Of a DNA stretch of 64,000 bases, positions 28,543 through 37,839 are shown one piece after another. The stretch covers positions 2,976,001 through 3,040,000 of the forward strand of contig NZ_CP151632.1 of assembly GCF_040144835.1 (NCBI RefSeq). The letters run 5' to 3'. The stretch's first letter is position 1, and each line of letters begins with the position of its first letter. This DNA comes from Microbacterium sp. LWS13-1.2. GTDB taxonomy: Bacteria > Actinomycetota > Actinomycetes > Actinomycetales > Microbacteriaceae. Position numbers and translations under genes: made by a program. The notes under the pieces are model-generated. The model was given only the letters and a program-made list of their open reading frames with translations, was not told the DNA's origin and ran no database searches.

Positions 28543-29610
28543 ATGCCACAACACATCCCTCACGTGCGGGCGCGATGGCGTCTCGCCGCCATCGTCGGCG
28601 CGATCCTGGCGATGTTCTTCGTCGCATCGCCAGCGTTCGCCGCCGCCAACGACGATTCTGCGGAACCGGACATCCGATGGTCGGTGGCGCCCGCCGACGC
28701 CGACGGGCCGGATGCTCGCACCTCCATCGAGCGCACGCTGGACCCGGGCGAATCGGTCGACGACTTCATCGCAGTGCGCAACATGAGCACGGAGAATGTG
28801 ACCTTCGATCTCACCGCCGCCGATGGCTTCTTCACGAGAACGGGGCGGTTCGACATCCTTCCAGGCGACCGGGATTCGGTGGCCGCCGGGACCTGGATCA
28901 CGATCGCCGATTCGGTGGCCGTGCCTGCGGGGCAGACGGTCGTGGTGCCGTTCACCATGCAGGTGCCCGAGCAGGCGGAACCCGGCGACCATGCCGCCGG
29001 CATCACGGCATCCGTCCTGTCGGTGCAATCAGCCGACGACGGCACGGCGGTCGGCGTCGAGAGCCGTGTGGGTCTCAAGGTCCTCACACGCGTGACCGGT
29101 CAGATCATCTCGGCGGCGGAGGTGCAGGAGTTCGTCGCCGAGTACATCCCTTCGTGGAATCCGTTCCGTCCAGGACAGATGACCGTGGAGTTCGACGTCG
29201 TCAATGACGGCAACACGCGCCTTGTGGCCAGCGGCACCGTCGAGGCCGGTGGGCAGAGCGCCGACTACCCAGCCGCCGGCGAGATTCAGCAACAACTCCT
29301 GCCCGGCGACGAGCGCACTCTCACCGCCGCTGTTGACAATGTGTGGCCGACATTCCTCATTCCGACGACTGTCACCCTGGATGCCGAGGTGCTGACCGTC
29401 GACGGGGCAACGCCGGAGTTTCAGCCGGTGACGGCTCAGGTGGTGGTCTGGGCGGTGCCCTGGCCCCAGCTTGTGCTGCTGTCGGGAGCGGGACTCGTCG
29501 TCGGCGCGCTGCTGTGGGGTCGGGTCCGTTCGCGACGCCGGGTGAGTTCGCTGATCGAGGAGGCCCGGGCGGCCGGGCGCCGTGAGGCGTCCGAGGGTGG
29601 AAGTAGATGA
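28543..29610 (+). CDS. DUF916-like WxL-interacting membrane-anchored protein
   Basis: About 355 residues: signal peptide ending ASPAFAAAN, two Ig-like beta domains of about 130 residues each, one C-terminal membrane helix (LVLLSGAGLVVGALLWG) and a basic cytoplasmic tail. The first domain, with LDPGESVDDFIAVRNMSTENVTFDLTA, and the second, with FDVVNDGNTRL, follow the DUF916/WxL-interacting-protein plan of peptidoglycan-binding then WxL-binding domains. It probably forms a surface complex with the product of the gene before it. No clear ribosome-binding site is seen at this ATG, so the start is uncertain. Confidence 0.7.
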   Translation: MPQHIPHVRARWRLAAIVGAILAMFFVASPAFAAANDDSAEPDIRWSVAPADADGPDARTSIERTLDPGESVDDFIAVRNMSTENVTFDLTAADGFFTRTGRFDILPGDRDSVAAGTWITIADSVAVPAGQTVVVPFTMQVPEQAEPGDHAAGITASVLSVQSADDGTAVGVESRVGLKVLTRVTGQIISAAEVQEFVAEYIPSWNPFRPGQMTVEFDVVNDGNTRLVASGTVEAGGQSADYPAAGEIQQQLLPGDERTLTAAVDNVWPTFLIPTTVTLDAEVLTVDGATPEFQPVTAQVVVWAVPWPQLVLLSGAGLVVGALLWGRVRSRRRVSSLIEEARAAGRREASEGGSR

Positions 29611-29971
29611 TGCCCAGGGCGAAAGACGACCTCACGCACTATTCGGAGTGGCGCTCGCCGCATTGACGGAACCGACCGCATCCGCGAGGCGCCGGGATCA
29701 GTCAGTGAAGCATCGCCGACACAAGCGACCCATTCATCCGATGCATGCAGTTCCTGATGGTGTGTTGGGGTGCGCAACGAGAATGAAGGAAGCCGATCCG
29801 CGACGCGAAATTCCCCGAAGTTCCGGGCTTCTCGGTGTCCGTCGGCATCGCGCCACTGAGAATCAGCGCTCCTGTCTTGTCTCAGCCAAGACGCTAAACA
29901 TATGATGTCTAACAAATTGCCAACTGCCGTCTCAGTGACAAGACGAGACGCGAACTCCGAAAGGTCACCTC
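29611..29971 (+). other. Promoter region of the GH141-like gene
   Basis: A 361-base gap with no plausible gene. Near its right end are TTGTCT (29877-29882), an 18-base spacer and TATGAT (29901-29906), a good sigma-70-type promoter, overlapped by the GntR-type site at 29898. I see nothing distinctive in the left 250 bases. Confidence 0.55.
29898..29913. promoter_or_regulatory. Putative GntR (FCD) operator overlapping GH141 promoter
   Basis: ACATATGATGTCTAAC covers the -10 element TATGAT and shares TATGATGT with the other sites assigned to the FadR-type regulator. Binding here would block RNA polymerase. Confidence 0.45.
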
Positions 29972-32900
29972 ATGCTCAATGTCGAGCGTTCCCAATCCGG
30001 CTGGCGTGCGTGGCGGCTGAGGGCCGTGGTGGCGGCGTTGGTTGTCGGCTCCGGCGTCGCGGTCACTCCCATCACCGCACAGGCTGCCTCCGCAGCGGAC
30101 ACCGCCCTATACGTCGCACCGAACGGCGATGACTCGGCTGACGGTTCCATCGACGCGCCGTTTCGCACGATCGAGCACGCACGCGACATCGTGCGCACGC
30201 TGAACAGTGGCATGACAGGCGACATCACGGTCTACCTGCGTGGCGGGACGTATCCAGTACGCGAGACCGTGCAGTTCGGAGCGCAGGACTCGGGCCAGAA
30301 CGGCCACCGCGTGATCTATTCGGCGTACGCGGACGAGGTACCCGTGCTCGAGGCCGGGGTGCCGGTGACGAGCTGGACTCAGCACGACGGCAACATCTGG
30401 GAGGCGCCGCTGGAGCGTGCCGACAAGCTGCGTGCCCTGTACGTCGACGGATCCCGCGCGTTCATGGCGAGCAAGACGGTACAGTCGGCCGGATGCTACG
30501 GCACCTACACGGTGACCGCGGGGCAGGCGCCGTGGGCGTGGGAGTCCGGCTCGAAATGCGACGGCGCGGCGTACGCCCTCGGTGACGTCCCCGAAATCCC
30601 TCGGAATGCCCAGGATATGGAGCTGACCACCGCGACGACATGGTCAACGGCGATCACCGGCATCCGCGGCGTGACGACGTCGTCCGACGGGACGAAGCGA
30701 GTCGCCCTGTTCCAGCAGCCGGGGGCCGCGATCGCACAGGCCGCCGCCTACGCGCCGCTGCAGGCCACCGGCACGCACGTCCTCTCGAACGCCTACGAGT
30801 TCCTTGACCAGCCGGGCGAGTTCTTCTTCGATCGCGAGGCCCAGAAGGTGTACCTGTACGCCGCTGCGGGTACCGACCCGTCGACGGCCTCGATCTACGC
30901 ACCGAACAACGTCGAGACGGTCCTCGACATATCCGGGACCGACCGGGCTAACCGCATCCATGACGTCACCTTCACCGGCATCACGATGCGCCACTCCGAC
31001 TGGAACCTCACCCAGATCGACGGATCGTCGTTCAAGCAGACCCAGCAGGGCAACACCGTCAACCTGGCCTTCACTCGGAAGAACTTCCACGTCTACACGT
31101 ACCGCAACATCCAGGTGGAACCCGGAGCGGTCGAGGTCAACAGCGCGTCGAACATCGACTTCATCCGCAACCGTGTCGAGCACACGGGAGCCGACGGCAT
31201 CCAGTTCGTGAACGACGTCGTCGACTCGCGCATCGAGGGCAACGTCACGAACGACATCGGGGGCACTGCACTCAATGTCGGCGACCCACAGCACGTGTAC
31301 ATCGGCGACGGCACGTCGAGCAATGGCGAACATTACGCGCCGAACGTTGAGGGCGCCCCGACGAACATCTCGGTGCGCAACAACTATTTCTACGACAGTG
31401 CGGTGCTGTTCTGGGGCTCGGCTGCGATCTCGGGATACTTCCTGGACACCGTCGCCTTCGAGAACAACCGTATTGAGAAGACCTCCTGGGCGGGCATTTC
31501 GATGGGCTGGGGATGGCACAACTTCGACGGAGGCACCCAGTCGGTCAACCCGGGTAACCCGACGACTGTGGCGCGCAACAACAGCATCCAGCGCAACGAG
31601 ATCATCGACACGATGCAGTTCCTGAGTGACTCCGGTCCCATATACACCCTCGGCAGCCAGCCAGGCAGCGTGATCGACGACAACTACGCCCGCGGCATCC
31701 GCCCAGGACACACGTACGGCCTGCACCCCGACGAAGGATCGGCGTTTATCACATACAACGACAACGTCATCGAAGCCGATCGTGGCATCAGGTACGTCAT
31801 CAACTCCGGCACCTGGGGCTACCAGCACGATCTGCAGATCCACAACACGTGGGGGCCGACTAACTCGATCTTCGACCGGAACGTCCCGAACAGCACCATC
31901 GACGCCATCCGGGTCGTGCCCGACTTGGTGTGGCCACTCCAGGCCTACGCCGTCGCCGCCGGGGCAGGTATACAGTCGCCGTACCGCGACATCCTCTCCT
32001 CCGTCGCGACGACCGCGGACTTCGCTCTGCCGGCTAGCGTCCTGGCACCGGAGGGGATGCCGTCGGTGGCGGTGCGCGGCGTCGGCGACGCGACCCGGAC
32101 GATGTGGCTGGCGCCCGCGGGGACGACATCGTTCGCGACATCGGCCACGATGACCTCGGCTGCCGGAGACGCCACACAGATCCCGATGCCGTCGACGAAC
32201 GGCAGCTACAAGCTCTACGTCGTCGACGCAGACGGGACCGTCGCCGGCCCCTCGAACGCGACGGTCGTACGCACGGGACCGCGCGCGGTCAATCAGACGC
32301 TCACCCAGGTCTCCGCGAGCAAGTGCCTCGACCTGCCCGGCGCCACCACTCTGAACGGAGCCCGGCCCGCGCTGTATACATGCAGCGGCGCGCCGAATCA
32401 GTTGTTCACCCTCACCGCGCAATCGGAGATCAGCGTCTACGGCAACAAGTGCCTGGATGCCGCGAGCAGCGGAACGACTCCGGGAACCGCCGTCGTCATC
32501 TGGGACTGCAACGGCGCCGCGACGCAGAAGTGGCTCGTGAACGCTGACGGCACGATCAAAGCAACGTCGTCGAGTCTGTGCCTGGCGACCGTGAACTCCG
32601 GCACGGGCAACGGGACGCGCGTGGAACTCGCCACCTGTTCGTCGACGGCGCCCGCCCAGAAGTGGAGCTTCCCGCCGTCGCCCGACACCGTGTGGACCCC
32701 GGGCGTTGCCACTGCCGTCAGCCGCTGCGTGGCAGGCGCCGTCTATGTCGCCGTCACCGTGCGGAACGATTCGGACGAAGCCATCACGTGGAAGGCCACC
32801 TCCGCATGGGGTTCCAAGCCGGGGTCGACGTTGGCCGCGGGCAAGGCGACCTCGGCCACCTTCGCCACGAGGTCGTCCACGGTGGAGACCGGCACTGTCG

Positions 32901-32980
32901 ACGTCGAGGTCACGGGCAGCACGTACGGTCTGACGCGCACGATCAAAGCCACCTATCCCGCGCTTTCCTGCGGTAGCTGA
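29972..32980 (+). CDS. Secreted GH141-like beta-helix glycosidase with ricin domain and C-terminal Cys module
   Basis: 1002-residue exported protein. Signal peptide to about residue 43, ending AQAASA. The right-handed beta-helix spans about 44-690 and opens with LYVAPNGDDSADGSIDAPF, RTIEHARDIVR and VYLRGGTYPVRETVQFG, the hallmark start of GH141 enzymes (founders act on fucosides of rhamnogalacturonan II or on xylan). A ricin-type beta-trefoil lies at 776-906 (KCLDLPG, KCLDAAS and QKW motifs), then the shared Cys module at 912-1002. The family call rests on the N-terminal repeats; a related beta-helix lyase is the alternative. Upstream are a TTGTCT-N18-TATGAT promoter and a GntR-type site. A long hairpin terminates the gene. 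Confidence 0.82.
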   Translation: MLNVERSQSGWRAWRLRAVVAALVVGSGVAVTPITAQAASAADTALYVAPNGDDSADGSIDAPFRTIEHARDIVRTLNSGMTGDITVYLRGGTYPVRETVQFGAQDSGQNGHRVIYSAYADEVPVLEAGVPVTSWTQHDGNIWEAPLERADKLRALYVDGSRAFMASKTVQSAGCYGTYTVTAGQAPWAWESGSKCDGAAYALGDVPEIPRNAQDMELTTATTWSTAITGIRGVTTSSDGTKRVALFQQPGAAIAQAAAYAPLQATGTHVLSNAYEFLDQPGEFFFDREAQKVYLYAAAGTDPSTASIYAPNNVETVLDISGTDRANRIHDVTFTGITMRHSDWNLTQIDGSSFKQTQQGNTVNLAFTRKNFHVYTYRNIQVEPGAVEVNSASNIDFIRNRVEHTGADGIQFVNDVVDSRIEGNVTNDIGGTALNVGDPQHVYIGDGTSSNGEHYAPNVEGAPTNISVRNNYFYDSAVLFWGSAAISGYFLDTVAFENNRIEKTSWAGISMGWGWHNFDGGTQSVNPGNPTTVARNNSIQRNEIIDTMQFLSDSGPIYTLGSQPGSVIDDNYARGIRPGHTYGLHPDEGSAFITYNDNVIEADRGIRYVINSGTWGYQHDLQIHNTWGPTNSIFDRNVPNSTIDAIRVVPDLVWPLQAYAVAAGAGIQSPYRDILSSVATTADFALPASVLAPEGMPSVAVRGVGDATRTMWLAPAGTTSFATSATMTSAAGDATQIPMPSTNGSYKLYVVDADGTVAGPSNATVVRTGPRAVNQTLTQVSASKCLDLPGATTLNGARPALYTCSGAPNQLFTLTAQSEISVYGNKCLDAASSGTTPGTAVVIWDCNGAATQKWLVNADGTIKATSSSLCLATVNSGTGNGTRVELATCSSTAPAQKWSFPPSPDTVWTPGVATAVSRCVAGAVYVAVTVRNDSDEAITWKATSAWGSKPGSTLAAGKATSATFATRSSTVETGTVDVEVTGSTYGLTRTIKATYPALSCGS

Positions 32981-32989
32981 CATGGCTTC

Positions 32990-33027
32990 GGAAGGGTGGG
33001 TCCGGCTGTCGCCGGATCCGCCCTTCC
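32990..33027 (+). terminator. Strong rho-independent-type hairpin after GH141-like gene
   Basis: GGAAGGGTGGGTCCGG (32990-33005) pairs with CCGGATCCGCCCTTCC (33012-33027) over 16 positions with only two G-T wobbles around a 6-base loop, ten bases after the stop codon. Confidence 0.85.
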
Positions 33028-33059
33028 CAAACCTTCTCTCGGTGCGTCCCGTGGGAGTC

Positions 33060-33383
33060 GCCGTCGCTATGCCGGCGTCGTGCACCAACGTGTGCAGCTG
33101 GATGGCGGGGATACCCACCGAGAGGGCGGACAGCTCGGTCCCGATGCCGTCACGTGCCGGAAGTGCGCGCACTCGGCAGGCGTCGCGAACAGTGCCCCAT
33201 AGTCCCGCGCGGACAGCCCACGCCCCGCAGCGGGAACCCGTCGGTGGGATAGGGCATGTTCACCGGCATGATTCGGGCCGAGGCGAAGTCGATAGGTGTT
33301 GAGCAGCACCCGGGCTTCCTCACAGGAGAGCGGCCACGATCTTGGTACCTCCAAGGTTCGCAGCGAGCACGGCGTGCAACAGC
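33060..33383 (-). pseudogene. Degraded coding remnant, possibly ROK-family
   Basis: Between the GH141 terminator and the dehydrogenase stop, the minus strand carries protein-like fragments in different frames. The first, directly overlapping the dehydrogenase end, reads LHAVLAANLGGTKIVAALL, very like the N terminus of ROK sugar kinases/regulators. A one-base shift continues as EEARVLLNTYRL. Further fragments such as MPVNMPYPTDG and ARDYGALFATPAECAHF sit in other frames and I cannot assign them. Stop codons and frame changes rule out an intact gene. The ROK match is short and the rest unassigned. Confidence 0.3.
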
Positions 33384-34523
33384 TCACTCCGCTCGGGCGC
33401 TGGACGGTTCGCTGGATGGGTGAGACGCCAGCGGAAGGAAGGCATGCGTCGGGATGGCATGTGCGAAGGGTGTCCCCGCCACGAATCGTTCGACCTCGCG
33501 GACGGCTGACGCGCCGAGCCGTCGCAGCTCGTTGCCCATCGAGCCGGCCAGATGCGGCGTAAGGAACACGTTCGGCAAGGCGTACAGCGGGTGTCCGACA
33601 GGAAGTACATCAGGCTCGGTGACATCCAGCACCGCGGAGATCCGGCCGGTGGACAGTTCATCCACGAGTGCCCCTTGGTCAACCAGCGCGCCTCGCGCCG
33701 TGTTGATGAGCGTGGCGTCGTCGGGCAGCGATGCCAGAACGCTGCGAGATACCATGCGGCGTGTCTGCGGGATGTCGGGGGCGTGGATCGACAGGATACG
33801 GCTGCGCCGCGCGAGTTCTCGGAGGTCGTCGATGAGCTCGACTCCGAGTTCCTCTGCCTGCGGCGCAGGGAGGAAGGGGTCGTACACCAGCACCTGGACG
33901 TCATAATCCTGCAGCTTCTTGATGACCAGGGCACCGATGGTCGATGCGCCGATGATGCCGACATTGGTTCCGGCGAGGCCCGTGTGCGGGAACTCCGCCT
34001 CCCGGTCGATGAACCGCTGCTCGCGTCGGTACAGCTCGGAAGCACCGAACGCGCCCTTCGCCGCCAGCGTGATCATGGCGACGGTGTACTCGGCGACGGG
34101 GATGGCGTTGGCCCAGCGGCCCGAGGACACCTGGAGCTCGCGGCGGGCGGCGGCCGCGGTGTTGAGGAAGTCAATGCCTCCGCCCCAGTGCACGATCGCC
34201 CGCAAGCTCGGGAACCGGTTCAGCGCCCGCTCGTCGAGAATCGGTGCTCCCCACCCGGTGATGAGCAGCTCCACGTCGCTGGCTGCAGCATCGGCAGCCT
34301 GGACACCTCGCGGGTCGTCGATGTCGATGTCAAGCAGAGCCGACAATCGCGTCCGCTCGTCGGGCCCGAACACGAAGGGGGCGAGCTCCGGGGACATTCC
34401 GAACGCGGCCCTGACGCGCCGACGTTCGGACAAAACCGGTGTCCGCTTCCCCTCGTTGGTGACGCGTGGGCGCCCGGCGTCGTCGGGAATGACCGGCGTG
34501 CGCAGCTCATGAGGCGTGGTCAT
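33384..34523 (-). CDS. D-isomer-specific 2-hydroxyacid dehydrogenase family protein
   Basis: 379-residue NAD(P)-dependent cytoplasmic oxidoreductase. The Rossmann motif GIIGASTIGALV lies near residue 189. The catalytic residues are present: Arg in NTARGALVDQG (about 271), Glu in DVTEPD (about 298) and His in TPHLAGS (about 319). A proline/arginine-rich head of about 40 residues precedes the fold. It is the last gene of an operon behind a sugar importer (68-base gap, GGAGGAG upstream of the ATG), so it probably reduces or oxidises a 2-keto/2-hydroxy acid made from the imported sugar. The substrate cannot be read from sequence. Confidence 0.88.
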   Translation of the reverse strand: MTTPHELRTPVIPDDAGRPRVTNEGKRTPVLSERRRVRAAFGMSPELAPFVFGPDERTRLSALLDIDIDDPRGVQAADAAASDVELLITGWGAPILDERALNRFPSLRAIVHWGGGIDFLNTAAAARRELQVSSGRWANAIPVAEYTVAMITLAAKGAFGASELYRREQRFIDREAEFPHTGLAGTNVGIIGASTIGALVIKKLQDYDVQVLVYDPFLPAPQAEELGVELIDDLRELARRSRILSIHAPDIPQTRRMVSRSVLASLPDDATLINTARGALVDQGALVDELSTGRISAVLDVTEPDVLPVGHPLYALPNVFLTPHLAGSMGNELRRLGASAVREVERFVAGTPFAHAIPTHAFLPLASHPSSEPSSARAE

Positions 34524-34590
34524 GATGCGTCTCCTCCGTCCTGCAGGTTCGGCCGGGTCGAGCGGCCCGCGGTGCGACGGAGTGGACAGG

Positions 34591-35493
34591 TCATCCTTTG
34601 AGCCCGGCGTTGGCCAGTCCCTGCACGAAGTAGCGCTGGGCGAGGATGAACAGGAGGATCATCGGCAGAGTGGCCAGGGTGGCGCCGGCCATGAGGTAGG
34701 TCCATTGGATATTGAGCGGGTCCTGGGCGAAGATCGCCAAGCCGAGCTGGAGCGGGCGGAGGTCCTGCGAGCGGGTGGACACCAGCGGCCAGATGAAGCT
34801 GTTCCAGGCCGCCTCGATCTGAAAGACGGCGATCGTCACCAGAGCAGGGCGAACCAGCGGCACCATGATGCGTGCGAAGATGCCGAACTCGTTGACGCCG
34901 TCGATGCGGGCTGCCTCGCCGAGCTCGGGTGGCAGCGTGACGAAGAACTGCCGGGCGAGAAAGATGTAGAGCGGTCCCATAGCAAGCGGGACGATGAGAC
35001 CCCACCAGCTGTCGAGCCACCCGTTGCCACCCTGCCCGAAGATGTCGTTGCCCCCGAACAGCGGGATCTGCTTGACGACGAGAAAGAGAGGCACGATGAC
35101 CACCTGGAACGGCACCATGAGCAGTACGATGACGTAGCCGAGCAGCATGCCGCGCCCGCGGATCGGCAGCTGGGCGAGCGCGTAGCCGGCGGCCGTGGCG
35201 AAGACCAGGGTCAGCAGCGTCTGCCCGATGGTGAGGATGAGGCTGTTGCGGAAGTAGTCGATGAACGGTGCGGCGCTCATCGCCTCGGCATAGTTGTCCC
35301 AATGCAGCTCCGCGGGAAACCAACTGAATGTGGTCACCTCGGCGGGGGACTTCAGCGATGTGAGGATCATCCAGACGAAGGGCACGACCATCGCGACGGC
35401 ACCGAGTGTGAGAGTGATGTAAAGCAGCGCGCGACCAATGTAAGAGCCGACGTTTCGGCGGCTGCTTGCGTAGCGGATGACTTCAGTGACCAC
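34591..35493 (-). CDS. Carbohydrate ABC importer permease, MalG type (importer 1)
   Basis: 300-residue inner-membrane permease with six helices and the ATPase-docking EAA loop EAARIDGVNEFGIFARIMVP near residue 193. Its start overlaps the end of the MalF-type permease by 11 bases, so the two are translationally coupled and should form the membrane heterodimer of a CUT1 importer. No ATPase gene is present in the operon. Confidence 0.94.
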   Translation of the reverse strand: MVTEVIRYASSRRNVGSYIGRALLYITLTLGAVAMVVPFVWMILTSLKSPAEVTTFSWFPAELHWDNYAEAMSAAPFIDYFRNSLILTIGQTLLTLVFATAAGYALAQLPIRGRGMLLGYVIVLLMVPFQVVIVPLFLVVKQIPLFGGNDIFGQGGNGWLDSWWGLIVPLAMGPLYIFLARQFFVTLPPELGEAARIDGVNEFGIFARIMVPLVRPALVTIAVFQIEAAWNSFIWPLVSTRSQDLRPLQLGLAIFAQDPLNIQWTYLMAGATLATLPMILLFILAQRYFVQGLANAGLKG

Positions 35494-36448
35494 TGGAGCT
35501 GCCCTTCTGAAGACGCAGGCCGGCGAGGATGAAGATGCCGATCAGGATAAACATGAACACCGACTCCGCCGACGCCAGCCCGAAGTGGAGACCGGAGAAC
35601 GCGTTCTCGTAGATGTCGTAGACCAGGACGCGAGTCGAGTTCGCGGGACCACCCTTGGTGGTGACGTAGACCAGGTCGAACACCTGGAACGAGGCGATGA
35701 TCGAAGTGACGAGCACGAAGAAGTGCGACGGGCCGAGTGCCGGCCAGGTCACGTTCCAGAACGTCTGCCAGTTGTTGGCACCATCCAGGCGGGCCGCCTC
35801 CAGGAGGGCGGGGTCGACGCCTTGGAGTGCGGCGAGGTAGATCACCATCTTCGTTCCGAGGCCCTGCCAGATGCCGATCATGGCTAGCGACGCCAGCGCG
35901 GTGTCGGGGGAGGTGAGCCACCTGGACGGCGGCAGACCGAACAGGCCCAGGATCTCGTTGGCGAGACCGACGTTCGGGTTGAGGATCCACAGCCAGACAG
36001 TCGCGACGGAGACCGTCGCGGTCACGACCGGGATATAGAACAGCACGCGATACAGCGACCGCGCCCGGATGCCCATATTGAGGGCCAGCGCGCCCACCAG
36101 CGCGAGCGCCATACCGAGGGGCACCACCAGCAGCGTGTAGACGATGGTGTTGACGACGGAGACCAGGAAGTCGGGGTCCTGGATCAGATCGATGTAGTTC
36201 TGGAACCCGATGAAGATGGGCGGCGAGAAGAGGCCGTAGTCGGTGAAGCTCAGCACGGCGGCCGCGACCAGAGGGACGCCGAGGAAGATGGTGATATTGA
36301 GGAAGGCGGGGGCCAACATGATCCACCCTGCGCGCCGCTGCGAGCGGATCAGCCCGCTCGCCCGGGGGCGACGGCGCTGCGGCTGCTGCTCGACGAGCGT
36401 CGCCGCGCTCAGCGCGATCGCCTCGTTCTGTTCGATGCTCGACGCCAT
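35483..36448 (-). CDS. Carbohydrate ABC importer permease, MalF type (importer 1)
   Basis: 321-residue inner-membrane permease with an extended cytoplasmic N terminus and six helices, starting at WIMLAPAFLNITIFLGVP. The EAA loop is EAARLDGANNWQTFW near residue 218. AAAGG precedes the ATG. It follows the binding-protein gene by 73 bases that contain a perfect hairpin, and overlaps the MalG-type partner. Confidence 0.94.
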   Translation of the reverse strand: MASSIEQNEAIALSAATLVEQQPQRRRPRASGLIRSQRRAGWIMLAPAFLNITIFLGVPLVAAAVLSFTDYGLFSPPIFIGFQNYIDLIQDPDFLVSVVNTIVYTLLVVPLGMALALVGALALNMGIRARSLYRVLFYIPVVTATVSVATVWLWILNPNVGLANEILGLFGLPPSRWLTSPDTALASLAMIGIWQGLGTKMVIYLAALQGVDPALLEAARLDGANNWQTFWNVTWPALGPSHFFVLVTSIIASFQVFDLVYVTTKGGPANSTRVLVYDIYENAFSGLHFGLASAESVFMFILIGIFILAGLRLQKGSSSGH

Positions 36449-36475
36449 CGTGGGAGCCTTTCAGTGCGCGGTTGG

Positions 36476-36510
36476 AGTTCGGGGCGAGTTCGGGTTCCTC
36501 GCCCCGAACT
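36476..36510 (-). terminator. Hairpin between binding protein and permease genes (importer 1)
   Basis: AGTTCGGGGCGA and TCGCCCCGAACT form a perfect 12-bp stem with an 11-base loop 12 bases beyond the stop codon of the binding-protein gene. Such hairpins usually stabilise the upstream mRNA or attenuate transcription so that binding protein exceeds permease. Confidence 0.75.
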
Positions 36511-36521
36511 ACAACCGGTCG

Positions 36522-37808
36522 TTACTTGGACTGCTCGGACAGACCGGCCAGCACGTCCGCGGACGACTCCTGGCCGAGGATCGCCTTGTCCAGTTCAGTG
36601 GCGAACACGTTCCGCAGGTCCAGCCAGTTTTCGGCGCCACCCTCGAACACGACGTTGTCGAGGTTCTCGTACGCAAACGTGCTCGCGGGGTTGCCCTGCA
36701 CGATCTCGCTGTCGCCGGCATCCGCCGCGGCGGGCACGGCGAAGTTCAGCTTCGCGATGCTGGCCTCGGCCTCTGGCGTCGACATCGCCTCGATGAAGCC
36801 CCATGCGGCTTCGGGAAGCCTCGTGGTTGAGCCGATCGACGCGAGCTGGCCACCTGAGAACATCGCTTCGCGCTCGTCGTCCAGGTTGAAGAAGACGAGA
36901 TCGTCGCAGACCTCCTGGGTGACGGCCGCACAGTCGATGTACCCGCCGACGAAGCCCATCGCCGCTTCCTTGGTATACAGCAGCGGTGCACCAGACGCGG
37001 ACTTCTGGCCGAAGTCGACGACCTTGCGGTCATTGATCATCTCGCCGATCCAGTCCAGCGCCTCTTCGCCCTGCGCGTTGTCGAAGTTGGGCTGGCCGCC
37101 GTCGTACAGGTCGTGGCCGAGCGCACCGAGGAGCGCGACGAAGTCTTGCCGGTACTCGCCGGGCCCGGCCCAGAAATCGAATCCAGCGCGCGTGATCTTG
37201 CCGCTGGCCTCGCGGACGGTCAGCCGCTCCGCAGCGTCAGCCAGCTCATTAAGGTTGGTGGGCGGCGAGTCGGGGTCGAGGCCCGCCTCCTCGAACGCCG
37301 ACCGGCTGAGGGCGAGAGGCTTGGGGCCCATCACCAGCGGGTAGGCGTAGACGGAGTTGTTGTACTCGACGGCGGGCACGACAGCAGGGTTCGCCTCCTC
37401 TGCGAGTGTGTCGGGTGTGACGCCGAACTGACCGAGGTCGAGGAACGCCTTCTGCGACGCGAACGGAGGGATCCAGCCGACACCGGTGACGAGGACGTCG
37501 TACGGTTGGCCACCGGCGATCGAGGTCGAGATCTTCTCGTTCAAGTTGCCGAACGTGGCGAAGTCGGGTTCGACCTCCACGTTCGGATAGGTCTCCTGGA
37601 AGACTTCCACGATCGCGTCGAACGCGGCCGTGCCTTCATTGCTTGCCGGAAAGCTAGGCACGAGGACGCGGAGCGTTCCCGAGACGTCTTCAGGATTCTC
37701 GGTGGCTGAGAGTGTCGTACCGCTGCCGCCCGAGCAGGCGGTGAGAGTGAGTGCGGCAACGCCAGCCATGGCGAAGCCGAGAAGCCTGCTGTGCTTACGA
37801 TTCTCCAC
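36522..37808 (-). CDS. Sugar-binding lipoprotein of ABC importer 1
   Basis: 428-residue family-1 extracellular solute-binding protein. The signal peptide ends in the lipobox LTAC followed by a Gly/Ser/Thr tether, so it should be lipid-anchored outside the membrane. The mature part has the LRVLVPSFPASNEGTAAFD start and hinge patterns of CUT1 sugar binders. It starts with GTG at 37808, seven bases after AAGGAGG. It is the first gene of the operon with two permeases and a 2-hydroxyacid dehydrogenase. LacI-like sites lie 30-65 bases upstream. The ligand may be an oligosaccharide released by the nearby lyases (inference). Confidence 0.93.
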   Translation of the reverse strand: MENRKHSRLLGFAMAGVAALTLTACSGGSGTTLSATENPEDVSGTLRVLVPSFPASNEGTAAFDAIVEVFQETYPNVEVEPDFATFGNLNEKISTSIAGGQPYDVLVTGVGWIPPFASQKAFLDLGQFGVTPDTLAEEANPAVVPAVEYNNSVYAYPLVMGPKPLALSRSAFEEAGLDPDSPPTNLNELADAAERLTVREASGKITRAGFDFWAGPGEYRQDFVALLGALGHDLYDGGQPNFDNAQGEEALDWIGEMINDRKVVDFGQKSASGAPLLYTKEAAMGFVGGYIDCAAVTQEVCDDLVFFNLDDEREAMFSGGQLASIGSTTRLPEAAWGFIEAMSTPEAEASIAKLNFAVPAAADAGDSEIVQGNPASTFAYENLDNVVFEGGAENWLDLRNVFATELDKAILGQESSADVLAGLSEQSK

Positions 37809-37839
37809 GAGAACCTCCTTGTGACTGCGTGGAAAAGAT

